Origin: JAICUF01 sp038250675
Lineage (GTDB): Bacteria; Gemmatimonadota; Gemmatimonadetes; Gemmatimonadales; GWC2-71-9
Length of the DNA: 61,633 bases
NCBI GenBank assembly: GCA_038250675.1
Contig: JBBSCB010000019.1
Coordinates: forward strand, 1 to 61,633
Direction: 5' to 3'
In this document: positions 38,664 to 46,444 of the stretch, in pieces
Numbering within the stretch: the stretch's first letter is position 1
Layout of the letters: every line of letters begins with the position of its first letter
Made by a program: the position numbers and the translations under genes
Notes under the pieces: model-generated
Database searches by the model: none
The model's input: only the letters and a program-made list of their open reading frames with translations
Told to the model about the DNA's origin: nothing

Positions 38664-38736
38664 GGGGGCGTAGCTCAGTTGGGAGAGCGCGTGAATGGCA
38701 TTCACGAGGTCAGGGGTTCGATCCCCCTCGCCTCCA
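38664..38736 (+). tRNA. tRNA-Ala (GGC)
   Basis: Acceptor GGGGGCG pairs with CGCCTCC (one G-U), D-arm GCTC/GAGC, anticodon stem CGTGA/TCACG with loop ATGGCAT, and a T-arm with GTTCGAT. Anticodon GGC. CCA is not encoded. Confidence 0.95.
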
Positions 38737-38808
38737 CTCTCCACCGGCCCGGTGCCGCGCGCGTCGGCGTTCGCTTTGGCGTCGCCTGCGGTGATCGAGT
38801 CGGAGCGG

Positions 38809-38838
38809 TTGCGCGGACGGGGGGTCGCTGGCTAGAAT
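38809..38838 (+). promoter_or_regulatory. Internal promoter TTGCGC-N18-TAGAAT before tRNA-Gly
   Basis: -35 TTGCGC (38809-38814), 18-base spacer, -10 TAGAAT (38833-38838), placing +1 just before tRNA-Gly at 38851. It suggests the tRNA cluster has more than one promoter. Confidence 0.45.
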
Positions 38839-38850
38839 CTTCGTCCGTTC

Positions 38851-38923
38851 GCGGGAATAGCTCAGTTGGTAGAGCACAACCTTGCCAAGGTTGGGGTCGC
38901 GGGTTCGAGTCCCGTTTCCCGCT
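38851..38923 (+). tRNA. tRNA-Gly (GCC)
   Basis: Acceptor GCGGGAA/TTCCCGC, anticodon stem CAACC/GGTTG with loop TTGCCAA, T-loop TTCGAGT. Anticodon GCC. CCA is not encoded. Confidence 0.95.
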
Positions 38924-38999
38924 CTCGGTTCCCGGCGCGGTCGACCGGCAGGAGTGGAAGAGAACCGACGCAGTTCGATCCCGCAGCTCGGGATCTCGT

Positions 39000-39073
39000 C
39001 GCGGGGTGGAGCAGTCTGGTAGCTCGCCGGGCTCATAACCCGGAGGTCGTGGGTTCAAATCCCACCCCCGCTA
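39000..39073 (+). tRNA. Initiator tRNA-fMet (CAT)
   Basis: Acceptor CGCGGGG pairs with CCCCGC, leaving an unpaired C1 against T72, the hallmark of initiator tRNA. The anticodon stem has the three G-C pairs (CCGGG/CCCGG) and loop CTCATAA. The body is close to the E. coli initiator. CCA is not encoded. Confidence 0.96.
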
Positions 39074-39097
39074 TTCGCAGGATCGGGCGCGGCAGTC

Positions 39098-39135
39098 GGG
39101 GCGCCCCTCCGTGGGCGCCCACAGAGGGGCGCCCC
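39098..39135 (+). terminator. Nested GC-rich inverted repeat after tRNA-fMet
   Basis: GGGGCGCCCCTC (39098-39109) pairs with GAGGGGCGCCCC (39124-39135), and the loop itself holds the palindrome GTGGGCGCCCAC. There is no T-run, so it may be a terminator or an RNA-processing signal between tRNA-fMet and tRNA-Val. Confidence 0.5.
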
Positions 39136-39177
39136 GCTTGTTGGTAGCAGCGCGCGGGACGCTGCGCGCTGGTAGCA

Positions 39178-39251
39178 GGGCGCTTAGCTCAGTTGGTTAG
39201 AGCGCCACGTTGACATCGTGGAGGTCACAAGTTCGAGTCTTGTAGCGCCCA
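39178..39251 (+). tRNA. tRNA-Val (GAC)
   Basis: Acceptor GGGCGCT/AGCGCCC, anticodon stem CCACG/CGTGG with loop TTGACAT, T-stem ACAAG/CTTGT. Anticodon GAC. CCA is not encoded. A partial copy of its 3' end follows directly. Confidence 0.95.
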
Positions 39252-39268
39252 TGGTCCTGTAGCGCCAT

Positions 39269-39307
39269 GCATGAATGCCTGGCATGAACGCCGGGCATGA
39301 CCGCCGG
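39269..39307 (+). repeat. Three imperfect 13-bp tandem repeats between tRNA-Val and tRNA-Arg
   Basis: Units GCATGAATGCCTG, GCATGAACGCCGG and GCATGACCGCCGG follow head to tail. They begin just after a short duplication of the tRNA-Val end (TGTAGCGCCCAT at 39241, TGTAGCGCCAT near 39258). Confidence 0.7.
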
Positions 39308-39339
39308 ACGCACGATCGCCGGACGAAGGTGCAGTACCC

Positions 39340-39413
39340 GCGCCCATAGCTCAATTGGATAGAGCATCTGACTACGGATCAGAAGGTTAGAGGTTCGAGT
39401 CCTCTTGGGCGCA
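39340..39413 (+). tRNA. tRNA-Arg (ACG)
   Basis: Acceptor GCGCCCA/TGGGCGC, anticodon stem TCTGA/TCAGA with loop CTACGGA; the A of ACG is normally edited to inosine by TadA. T-loop TTCGAGT. CCA is not encoded. Confidence 0.95.
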
Positions 39414-39427
39414 CTGCAGCAGAAGGA

Positions 39428-39502
39428 CGGGGCGTAGCGCAGCCCGGTTAGCGCGCCTGCTTCGGGAGCAGGAGGTCCCGGGTTCAAATCCCGGCGCCCC
39501 GA
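39428..39502 (+). tRNA. tRNA-Pro (CGG)
   Basis: Acceptor CGGGGCG/CGCCCCG, anticodon stem CCTGC/GCAGG with loop TTCGGGA, T-stem CCGGG/CCCGG. Anticodon CGG. CCA is not encoded. A similar 3' half occurs about 3 kb downstream (42499-42541). Confidence 0.94.
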
Positions 39503-39519
39503 TTGGTCGTCACCCGGAT

Positions 39520-39552
39520 ATCCCCGCCTCGCCCGCCGAGGCGGGGATTTCT
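39520..39552 (+). terminator. Rho-independent terminator of the tRNA cluster
   Basis: ATCCCCGCCTCG (39520-39531) and CGAGGCGGGGAT (39537-39548) form a perfect 12-bp stem with a five-base loop, followed by TTTCT. It closes the tRNA cluster. Confidence 0.85.
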
Positions 39553-39681
39553 GCTTGCCGGTTCTACCGTCGATGGTCGGCGCGGTCGCTGGCGAAGTCC
39601 GCATCCGAGCCGCATCATTCCAGCTGATACCTGACCGAACGCTGCCGGACCCGCCTCCACCTCGTCGAGGGAGATCGATAC

Positions 39682-40056
39682 ATGACGGCACCCGTCCACC
39701 GGCGCTCCACCGCAACCGTGATCCTGGTGCTCGCGTTGCCGGTGATCGCCGGCTTCGTCCTGCCAAGGCTCCTGAGCGGCGACGCGCGCGCCGCGTTCGT
39801 CACGATGCTCTCAATGATCAGTGTCGTGTCCGGGCTTGCCATCGTTGTCATGGCCCTGCTCCGTATCACGCGATCACGGCGCTGGGTTGCCGGCCTGTTT
39901 GGTTTCACTCTGGCAATGGCGCCGGTCGCGAGCACTTCACTCCCCGACGTGCCGCACCGTTCGGAATTCTTCGGGTGGGCGGCCCGAGGGTTGTTCCTCA
40001 TCGGCGGGCTGCTGGCGCTGCACTACTCGCTGCGGCGCGCCGCCCCGCGGGGGTAA
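39682..40056 (+). CDS. Small integral membrane protein, unknown function
   Basis: A 124-residue protein with four predicted membrane helices (about 12-31, 39-60, 68-85, 97-115) and short loops. ATG 39682 is preceded by GAGGGAG at a suitable distance. I recognise no family. It is the first gene after the tRNA cluster in a stretch of small exported or membrane proteins without housekeeping genes, which may be accessory DNA. Confidence 0.6.
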   Translation: MTAPVHRRSTATVILVLALPVIAGFVLPRLLSGDARAAFVTMLSMISVVSGLAIVVMALLRITRSRRWVAGLFGFTLAMAPVASTSLPDVPHRSEFFGWAARGLFLIGGLLALHYSLRRAAPRG

Positions 40057-40295
40057 GCGCACCACTCCGCGGCGGCTCGATCAGTGCCTCCGTCACCTCA
40101 GTGCGCGGGAACCCGATCGCCGCCGTGGTCCGGCGTTTCCCGGAGGTCGAAGCGACCTCCGCTCCGCCGCCGGGGTCTCATCGCTCTCCAGTCCCGGCCG
40201 CCGGCCCGGCTGTCCGCCCCTAGCCGTCGGCGCCGTCCCGCCGTATTCTGCTGCAACATCAACCTCAATCCGGTCCGCCCTTCCCCGGAGCCGTT

Positions 40296-40793
40296 ATGCG
40301 CTTCTCCGCTGTCATCGGTGCGCTTGCCCTCGCTCTTGCCGCCTCGCTTCATGCCCAGGACGTCATTCCCAAGGTGGAATATCTGGGCGGTCACGCCGGA
40401 ATGGACAAGAAGGTAAAGGGTTCGCTCTTGATCACCGCGAGCGAGGTCCGCTTTCTGGACGAGCACGGCGCGCCACTCATCACCGTCCCGATGCGGACGA
40501 TCACCAGCGTGGAGGCCGGGATCGACCGAAGGGATGCGAGCGTCGGATCGAAGCTCGCGTTCGGTATCCTGGCCAAGTCGCGGAAGGACGAGCTGGTCAC
40601 GCTGAGTTACGAGACCAGCTCCAACGCCGAGGGCCTCGTCTTCAGGACCGACAGGAACATGTCGGCCAGCGTGGTGGCCAAGATCCGCTTCCGCCTGAAG
40701 CACGGCGCACCGGCCAGCTCCGCCTCCCACCAGGCGCCGGACCACTCCGATCGGCCGACCGCCGAGACGGCGCCTATGCCCGACCGAAAGTGA
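40296..40793 (+). CDS. Exported hypothetical protein
   Basis: A 165-residue precursor with a signal peptide (MRFSAVIGALALALAASLHA). The mature part (about 25-130) has an alternating pattern like a small PH-like beta domain (KGSLLITASEVRFLDEHGAP, LITVPMRTITSVEAGIDRR), then a polar, probably disordered C-terminus. GGAG lies six bases before the ATG. No enzymatic motif is visible. Confidence 0.65.
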   Translation: MRFSAVIGALALALAASLHAQDVIPKVEYLGGHAGMDKKVKGSLLITASEVRFLDEHGAPLITVPMRTITSVEAGIDRRDASVGSKLAFGILAKSRKDELVTLSYETSSNAEGLVFRTDRNMSASVVAKIRFRLKHGAPASSASHQAPDHSDRPTAETAPMPDRK

Positions 40794-40871
40794 GCCCGCC
40801 GGCTCTTCCCTCATCTGACTGTCCGACGATCGCCCAGCGTTGCTTCTGCCTCAGATTCGCTCGCGTTCCTC

Positions 40872-41261
40872 GTGCTCAGCTGCACCGGGAACCGCCCGTT
40901 TCTCCTGCCCGGCCTCACCGGTGAACTCGACGAGGAGCAGAAACTGCGCGTGCGGATCGACGACCGGCCAGCATTTCCGATACTCGGTGGAAGCTCGAAT
41001 GGCTCCAGCTGCTTCACGGACCAGGCTATGCTGGTCGATTCAATGACGAACGGCAGCACGATGCGCATAGCATATACGAGTCGAGCACGTACGGACCCAG
41101 GGTCGCACGTTTCCATGTTTCCGGATGTGCGCAGAATCTGGCTCGGTGCGTGTCCGTGCGCCCAGCGCCGACACGAGACGGGTTACAACCCGGAAGTGAT
41201 CGGGCCTACACATACAGCCAGGAGTGCGCCAAATGAGCCCCTCCCTCCGGCACACGCTTGA
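40872..41261 (+). pseudogene. Possible fragment of an unrecognised protein gene
   Basis: The frame from GTG 40872 encodes a segment with coherent protein character (ELDEEQKLRVRIDDRPAFPI, SSNGSSCFTDQAMLVDSMTN, GSTMRIAYTSRART) for about 75 residues, then turns into arginine-rich sequence typical of a wrong frame. The upstream part in this frame has no start or ribosome-binding site but hints at a lost signal peptide (SLAFLVLSC). I read it as a decayed small exported protein; a divergent intact gene is possible. Confidence 0.35.
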
Positions 41262-41505
41262 ACTCGGTCTCGCGACCGCGGCGGCGATCTACCTTGGGGC
41301 GACGCTCGTCCGGGCATGGACTCGTGGCCCGTGGCCCCAGCGACGCTCCGAGGTCTGGATCGCATCGAGTGTGGCGTTCCTGATCATCCCGCGCGTGCTG
41401 CTGACCGGGACCCTGCCGGTTGTGCTCGCGGGGGTCGGGCTACTGCAGATCGTGGCTGGGCTGTACTTCAGGCGGGGCACGGAGCGATTGCATCACACGG
41501 GATGA
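41233..41505 (+). CDS. Small membrane protein, unknown function
   Basis: A 90-residue protein with three predicted membrane segments (about 11-25, 40-55, 60-80) and a charged C-terminus. AGGAG (41220-41224) lies eight bases before ATG 41233, which decides the start over a GTG at 41224. No recognisable domain. It follows a decayed gene on the same strand. Confidence 0.55.
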   Translation: MSPSLRHTLELGLATAAAIYLGATLVRAWTRGPWPQRRSEVWIASSVAFLIIPRVLLTGTLPVVLAGVGLLQIVAGLYFRRGTERLHHTG

Positions 41506-41719
41506 CATGCGACGTCCGGCGCGCCGACGACGGGGCTGGTGTACTGGCGGGACAATAACGGGGCAGTGGGGTGGAGGGTGCGGTTGGGGGCAGACGGCTG
41601 CTGGCCGAACTGAGTCCCCGTCGTTCTCCGACTGGCGCTGTCACAGGGCGGGGATAGGTTGGCGGGGCGTGGATCCGGCTGATCCGCAGAGCGCCCCTGA
41701 CAACCCCACTGGAGGAATC

Positions 41720-42256
41720 ATGAAGCGACTGGCCCTCGTCATATCCGTCCTGGCGTTCGCCAGCGCCTCGGCGTCGCGCGCGGCAGCGCAGGCGCCGTAC
41801 CCGGGCGCGGTGCCGTATTCGACCTACGTGTTTCAGGGGTGCCTCCAGAACGTGAGCTGTCATACGGCGACGGTCTCGCTATTTCACGCGGACCACGGCA
41901 ACGCCGCGATCACCATCGACGTGTTCAGCTACTATCTCCGGCCATCGGCCGGCATTTCCTTCTACAACATCTTCCCGTTAACCCGTGACGCGGATCTGAC
42001 AGGCGTGGCCACATTTTGTACGCTGGGGCAGCGGAACGAATCCGCCTGGACCTACGCTGCTGCTTCGTACATACCGCAGTACCTCGATCTCGCCATTGAC
42101 ACGTGCAACGAGCCGGAGGAGTTCGGCACGGCGCATCTTTCCCTCGTCAACAGCTTCACCACCACGCCCGAGCCCGGGACGCTCGCATTGCTTGGCGTGC
42201 CGGTGGTTGGGTTGGTGGGATGGAGCCGGCGGCGCGGAGGTCGGGCGAGCGCATAG
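41720..42256 (+). CDS. PEP-CTERM sorting-domain protein
   Basis: A 178-residue exported protein. Signal peptide (MKRLALVISVLAFASASASR), a cysteine-containing beta-rich middle, and a C-terminal PEP-CTERM signal: TTPEPGTLALLG, a hydrophobic helix, and a WSRRRGGR basic tail. PEP-CTERM proteins are cut and anchored or released by exosortase, usually in exopolysaccharide producers. No exosortase gene is in this window. GGAGG (41711-41715) precedes the ATG. Confidence 0.82.
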   Translation: MKRLALVISVLAFASASASRAAAQAPYPGAVPYSTYVFQGCLQNVSCHTATVSLFHADHGNAAITIDVFSYYLRPSAGISFYNIFPLTRDADLTGVATFCTLGQRNESAWTYAAASYIPQYLDLAIDTCNEPEEFGTAHLSLVNSFTTTPEPGTLALLGVPVVGLVGWSRRRGGRASA

Positions 42257-42464
42257 CCGGCACTTGACGGCGGGCGCGCGCTCCAGTCGCTGGTCGGCGT
42301 CCAGATCGCGGCGATCTTCTCCCCCTGGTGGGGCCATCTCAGACGCGGGGGAGAGGATCGGTGTGCTTTATGCCGCTTCGGGCACGGCACCCACGTCCGC
42401 GGGTGTCCCGGCTGCAGCCGCCGAGCGCCAGAGGGCGCGGTTCCGGCAGCTCAGAGGCTGAACG

Positions 42465-42541
42465 AGCGCCGGTTAACGCCGCTCAACCCTCGCCTGGGGC
42501 TTCGGGAGCAGGAGGTGCCCGGTTCAAATCCGGGTGCCCGA
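42465..42541 (+). pseudogene. tRNA-Pro-like fragment
   Basis: From 42499 the sequence matches tRNA-Pro (39428) through the anticodon loop and variable region (CTTCGGGAGCAGGAGGT, 17 identical bases). It keeps a well-formed but different T-arm (CCCGG TTCAAAT CCGGG) and ends TGCCCGA. The 5' acceptor strand is missing and the D-arm region (GCGCCGGTTAACGC) is only a distant match, so the gene is not functional as written. Compensating T-stem changes show descent from a different tRNA-Pro gene, not a recent copy of the neighbour. Confidence 0.6.
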
Positions 42542-42551
42542 TCGATAAATG

Positions 42552-42584
42552 AAACGCCGCCTTCCCAGGGGAAGGCGGCGTTTT
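42552..42584. terminator. Rho-independent terminator
   Basis: AAACGCCGCCTTCC and GGAAGGCGGCGTTT form a long perfect stem with a four-base loop, with T-runs on both strands. It lies after the tRNA-Pro-like fragment and at the end of the minus-strand PEP-CTERM gene, so it can serve both directions. Confidence 0.85.
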
Positions 42585-42614
42585 CGTGTGGGCGGCACAA
42601 GGGCCGCGGCGGTG

Positions 42615-43322
42615 CTAGGCCGAGCGACGGCGGCGCAGGCGCCCTGCCGCGCCCATCGCGACGAGGCCGGTGGCCAGGAGCGACATGGTCATCGGCTCCG
42701 GCGTCGTGGTGCCCCGGACGGCGAAGATGAGGTCGTTGAAATCGCTGTCGATGTTGTGATCGTACGAATCCTCAAACCCCATGATGTAGTCAAAGGTGGG
42801 ATCGGCCGCGACGGCCGCCACACCGGCCGCGGTGCAGCTGGTCGGCACCGCGGCGCACCCCGCCAGCCATGCCGCCCGGGTCCAGACCTCCGCGTGGAAC
42901 TGCCCGTCCGGATTGCGGGAGGCCGGGCCGCTGTAATACTGGTTGCCCGGCGTCTGGGCCCCGACCGACGTGCAGGGCGTGCTGGCCGTGACCAGGTTGG
43001 CGCAGATCGAGAAGATCGCTTCCGCCCCGGTGGCCAGCGTTGAGGAGGCCGCGATGTCGATCGTCTGACCCTCGATGGCGGTGTGGTTATTGAAGAGGAG
43101 CGTGCTGGACCCGCCCACCGTCAGATAGAAGTAGAGGTCGTCGCTGTACCACGCCTGCGATCCGACGAACATCGCGAAAATATTGCCGGTGCCGGACTTA
43201 TAGAGACTGGTGCCGATCGACCCGCCGGGAATCATCACCCCGTCCGCGTGCGCGGCCGGCGCGGCGACGGCGACAAGCAGTGTCAGGACGGCGGCGGAGA
43301 CGACCTTGCGGAAAGTGATCAT
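42615..43322 (-). CDS. PEP-CTERM protein with DUF4114-like motif
   Basis: A 235-residue exported protein: signal peptide (ITFRKVVSAAVLTLLVAVAA), beta-rich body, a segment YDHNIDSDFNDLIFAVRG close to the end that resembles the calcium-binding-like motif of DUF4114 proteins, then the sorting signal TTTPEPMTMSLLATG with a GRLRRRRSA tail. Surface-anchored by an exosortase encoded elsewhere (inference). GAGGGG precedes ATG 43322. Convergent with the terminator at 42552. Confidence 0.82.
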   Translation of the reverse strand: MITFRKVVSAAVLTLLVAVAAPAAHADGVMIPGGSIGTSLYKSGTGNIFAMFVGSQAWYSDDLYFYLTVGGSSTLLFNNHTAIEGQTIDIAASSTLATGAEAIFSICANLVTASTPCTSVGAQTPGNQYYSGPASRNPDGQFHAEVWTRAAWLAGCAAVPTSCTAAGVAAVAADPTFDYIMGFEDSYDHNIDSDFNDLIFAVRGTTTPEPMTMSLLATGLVAMGAAGRLRRRRSA

Positions 43323-43822
43323 GGTGCACCCCTCTCGCGGGAAACGGGACCTGGCCCCGAGCGCATTGCTGCAATTCGCGTGCTGCACATTTTTGCACGC
43401 GCGCTCCGCCGCCACGGAGGGCGGCGCATCCGCGGCGACTGCCGCCGCCGCTCCGCCGTGCGGCTCGCGCCCGCGACGGCAAGAACGCATTTCGATTGAA
43501 GTTGACTGGCGTCGACCCGTCGGCGCTGCTCTGCCGCCGGTGGCGCACCCGCGACGCGGAGACCGTCGCCACATCGGCCGGCGACAGCGGTCAGCCGCGC
43601 GGCGTCTGTACGCTCGGTGCATCAGCGCGAGCAATTGTGTGGCGGACGTCCCGCAATCACTCGCGGCCGAAGGCGACCTCGCGTTAGTATCGTGGTCCGG
43701 TGAAGCCCTCGCGGCACCAGCGAGGCATCGACGCCGGGGCACTCACCCCGCGACCGGGTTAGCTTGGAGCACTTGCCGCCGGCCCGGTCGTGCCGGCGGC
43801 CGCACTTTCAGGAGCCCGGTCG
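43323..43822. other. Intergenic region of about 500 bases
   Basis: Lies between divergent genes (PEP-CTERM protein and VTT membrane protein). It contains an AT-richer patch near 43369-43400 but I could not find a convincing -35/-10 pair, hairpin or conserved reading frame. Confidence 0.4.
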
Positions 43823-44527
43823 TTGACGACGAAGCCGATTCCGCCTCGCCTCGAGGCCCCCATCGTGCCCCGCCATCCAGCATGGCTCTATCCCGTGATC
43901 ATGGCTGTGCTGAGCCTGGCCGCCGTCGCCCTGGCGTTTGCGTGGCCTGGGAATGCCAAACTGATCTACTACGTGCCATACACCTTCCTCGGCAATTCGC
44001 TGGCCCCGCTCCCCTACGACGGTTACGTGATCTGGCTGGGCAACAACTACCCCATCTGGATGGTCGTGGTGCTGGGCGTGGCCGCGACGGTGCTGATCGA
44101 GGCGTGGAACATGGAGCTGCTCGGCCGGCTGCTGGCGCGGGACTCGACGCGCGGCTTCCGGGCGCATCCCATCACCCGCTGGACCCTCTCCTGGTACGAG
44201 AAGGCGCCGTTCTGGTCGCTGGTGGGCACCTGCATCCTGCCGATCGTGCCCCACTACCCGATGCGGGTGCTGGCGGTCCTCGGCCACTTCCCCATGTGGA
44301 AGTATCAGCTCTCGGTGGTCCTCGGGCGTGGCGGCCGCTACACCTGGCTCGCCGCGGTGGGCTGGGCGCTGCACGTTCCCGGCAAGTGGATCGCGATTGC
44401 CAGCGTCGTGCTGCTCGTCTTTGCCATCCGCGGGGCCCGGAACATGAACCGGTACGAGGAGCCGGACCCGGCCGCGCCCGACACGGCCGGAGGCACCGTG
44501 CCGGGCGACGCGGTGAAGTCAGCATGA
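43823..44527 (+). CDS. VTT/SNARE-associated-type membrane protein
   Basis: A 234-residue membrane protein with about five to six helices. The central part (YVPYTFLGNSLAPLPYDGYV, VLIEAWNMELLGRLLA, LSWYEKAPFWSLVG) has the pattern of VTT-domain (DedA-like) proteins, which are often lipid scramblases or transporters. I chose TTG 43823 because GGAG (43811-43814) lies eight bases upstream; GTG 43790 is an alternative. Its stop overlaps the phosphodiesterase start (ATGA), so the two genes form an operon. Confidence 0.7.
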   Translation: MTTKPIPPRLEAPIVPRHPAWLYPVIMAVLSLAAVALAFAWPGNAKLIYYVPYTFLGNSLAPLPYDGYVIWLGNNYPIWMVVVLGVAATVLIEAWNMELLGRLLARDSTRGFRAHPITRWTLSWYEKAPFWSLVGTCILPIVPHYPMRVLAVLGHFPMWKYQLSVVLGRGGRYTWLAAVGWALHVPGKWIAIASVVLLVFAIRGARNMNRYEEPDPAAPDTAGGTVPGDAVKSA

Positions 44528-45978
44528 AGCGCTGCTTCCTGCTCCTGGTCGACGGCCTGCGACCCGACGTGGCCGAGCGCGCGCTCGCGGCAGGCGACCT
44601 GCCGGAGCTGGCCCGGATGACGCAGGGCACGGGCGTGAGCCGGGCCATCAGCGTCTTCCCGTCCACCACCAGCGTCGCCTACCTGCCGTTCCTCACTGGG
44701 TGCACGCCGGGCCGCTGCAACATCCCGTCGATTCGATGGATGGACCGGGCGGCCTTCGGCGGGCGCTGGTGGCGCGACCGCGAGCGGGTGCGCAGCTACT
44801 GCGGCTACCAGGCCGGCCGGCTCGACGGCGACATCGCGCCGGACGTGCGCACCATCTTCGAGCTGGTGCCGGAGAGTCTCGCCATCTTCACGATGATCTC
44901 GCGCGGGCTCACGCCGGAACGGAATCCGGCCCGGCGCGAGCGATGGATCTGGGGTACGCTGGCGCACTACGCGCAGTGGCACCAGCCGTTGGACGACACC
45001 GCCACGCGGCATCTCCTGCGGGCGGCGGAACAGCCGTGGCGATTCGTCTTTGTACAGTTTCCCGCCGTGGACGGCTACACCCACCAGGCCACGCCGGAAT
45101 CGCCCGGGGTGCTTCGTGCGCTCCGCGGCGTGGACCGCACCGTGGGTCGGCTGCGGGAGCGCCTTGCCGCGCGGGGCGAGCTGGACGATGCGCTGATCCT
45201 GCTGGTGAGCGACCACGGCGCCGCACCGATCCATACCCATCTCGACCTGGCCGACTGGTTCCGCGCAGAGGGGGTGCGGACGCTCTCGCATCCCGTCATC
45301 TGGACCCGCGATCCGCTGGCCGCCGTGATGGTGGCCGGCAACTGCTCGGCCACGGTGTATGCGCGCCCCAACGAACGTCACGCCGGCCGCTACCCGATGG
45401 CGGCGCTCCGCGCGCCGGCGATGTTCGGCGTGGGACGCGATCTCGTGGCGGCGCTGGTGGCGGAACCCGCGGTCGCCTTCGTGGCGGCCGAGGCGGGCGG
45501 CGGGACCGTGGCAGTGGCGTCGGGGAATGGCGAGGCGCTGATCGAGCCGTCGGGCGGCGAGTTCATCTATCGCCCGCTGCGAGGGGACCCGCTCGAGCTG
45601 GGTGGCACGGTCCGGGGCGATGCGGAGCGCTGGCTTGCGGCGAGCTGGGACGCGGCCTATCCCGATGCCGTGATGCAGCTGCTCGATCAGTTCCGGGCGC
45701 CCCGCGCCGGCGACCTGATCGTCGTGGCCCGGGAAGGCTACGATTTCCGCCGGCGCTTCGAGGTGCCGGAGCACAAGAGCGGGCATGGCAGTCTCGTGCG
45801 CTCGCACATGCAGACGCCGCTCTGGTCGAGCGCCCCCGTACCCGCGGTGCCGCTCCGCACGGTGGACCTGTTTCCGGCCATGCTCTCCTGGCTTGGCGTC
45901 GCTGTGCCGGACGCAATCGACGGGCGGATGGTGTGGCTGCCGCAGGGCCGCGAAGCGGTGCCGGCGGGCGCTGCGTGA
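44524..45978 (+). CDS. Type I phosphodiesterase / alkaline-phosphatase-superfamily protein
   Basis: A 484-residue metal-dependent hydrolase. Landmarks: LLLVDGLRPD (first metal Asp), the catalytic Thr region FPSTTSVAYLPFLTGC, DGYTHQ, SDHGAAPIHTH and KSGHGSLV supplying His and Asp ligands. There is no signal peptide, so it is probably cytoplasmic or associated with its coupled membrane protein. Substrates of the superfamily include nucleotide and phospholipid headgroup diesters; pairing with a VTT protein hints at lipid metabolism but does not prove it. Confidence 0.85.
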   Translation: MKRCFLLLVDGLRPDVAERALAAGDLPELARMTQGTGVSRAISVFPSTTSVAYLPFLTGCTPGRCNIPSIRWMDRAAFGGRWWRDRERVRSYCGYQAGRLDGDIAPDVRTIFELVPESLAIFTMISRGLTPERNPARRERWIWGTLAHYAQWHQPLDDTATRHLLRAAEQPWRFVFVQFPAVDGYTHQATPESPGVLRALRGVDRTVGRLRERLAARGELDDALILLVSDHGAAPIHTHLDLADWFRAEGVRTLSHPVIWTRDPLAAVMVAGNCSATVYARPNERHAGRYPMAALRAPAMFGVGRDLVAALVAEPAVAFVAAEAGGGTVAVASGNGEALIEPSGGEFIYRPLRGDPLELGGTVRGDAERWLAASWDAAYPDAVMQLLDQFRAPRAGDLIVVAREGYDFRRRFEVPEHKSGHGSLVRSHMQTPLWSSAPVPAVPLRTVDLFPAMLSWLGVAVPDAIDGRMVWLPQGREAVPAGAA

Positions 45979-46027
45979 CGGTTGCAAAATCGCGGTCGCG
46001 GGGCGACTATTCCCTGCCCCAAAACGA

Positions 46028-46101
46028 GGGTCCGTAGCTCAGCTGGATAGAGCGCTTGCCTCCGGAGCAAGAGGTCGCGCGTTCGAGTCGCGCCGGGCCC
46101 A
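46028..46101 (+). tRNA. tRNA-Arg (CCG)
   Basis: Acceptor GGGTCCG/CGGGCCC (one G-U), anticodon stem CTTGC/GCAAG with loop CTCCGGA, T-stem GCGCG/CGCGC. Anticodon CCG. CCA is not encoded. Confidence 0.95.
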
Positions 46102-46444
46102 TGAAGCTAAGTGATTGCCCCGGTTGTGCTTCTCACACAGGTGGGGTTTTTCATTGGTCACCCAATCGTTGTGAGGGTGTCCGTTGGCGTGTCCAATGGC
46201 CTGCGAAATCAGCCTTCAAGTTGACGTTGGTCCCGTTTGGACACCGTTCATAGCTGGAGAGAAGCGGTTGCGGCGGTCCGTCGCGGCGATGCCCGCGAGC
46301 GGTGACATGGGTTCCGTCCGTTGAAAAGAATCCGATGTGGCGTTCAGAGATGACTCCGGTCGCTAAGCGGCAGGTCGCGGCCGCGGCCGCGACGCCTACC
46401 GACGCTGATTGCGGAAGCGTGCCGGAGGGGCGAGACTAGTCGGG
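46102..46444. other. Intergenic region between tRNA-Arg and the K+ channel gene
   Basis: About 340 bases. It starts with a terminator (46118-46151). The rest is less GC-rich than its surroundings and contains TTGACG near 46220 without a good -10. No integrase fragment or direct repeat of the tRNA end was found. Confidence 0.4.
46118..46151 (+). terminator. Terminator after tRNA-Arg
   Basis: CCCC (46118-46121) pairs with GGGG (46143-46146), with an inner TGTG/CACA pairing, followed by TTTTT (46147-46151). Confidence 0.6.

Noticed and set aside
38702..39058. Short minus-strand frames across the tRNA genes with sequences like ATRTRDL-type peptides
   Set aside because: These are well-known spurious translations of tRNA complements.
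39428..42541. Exact attL/attR repeat of an integrated element
   Set aside because: Only 17 bases are identical and the T-stems differ; no integrase or excisionase gene is present between the copies. Kept only as a weaker finding.
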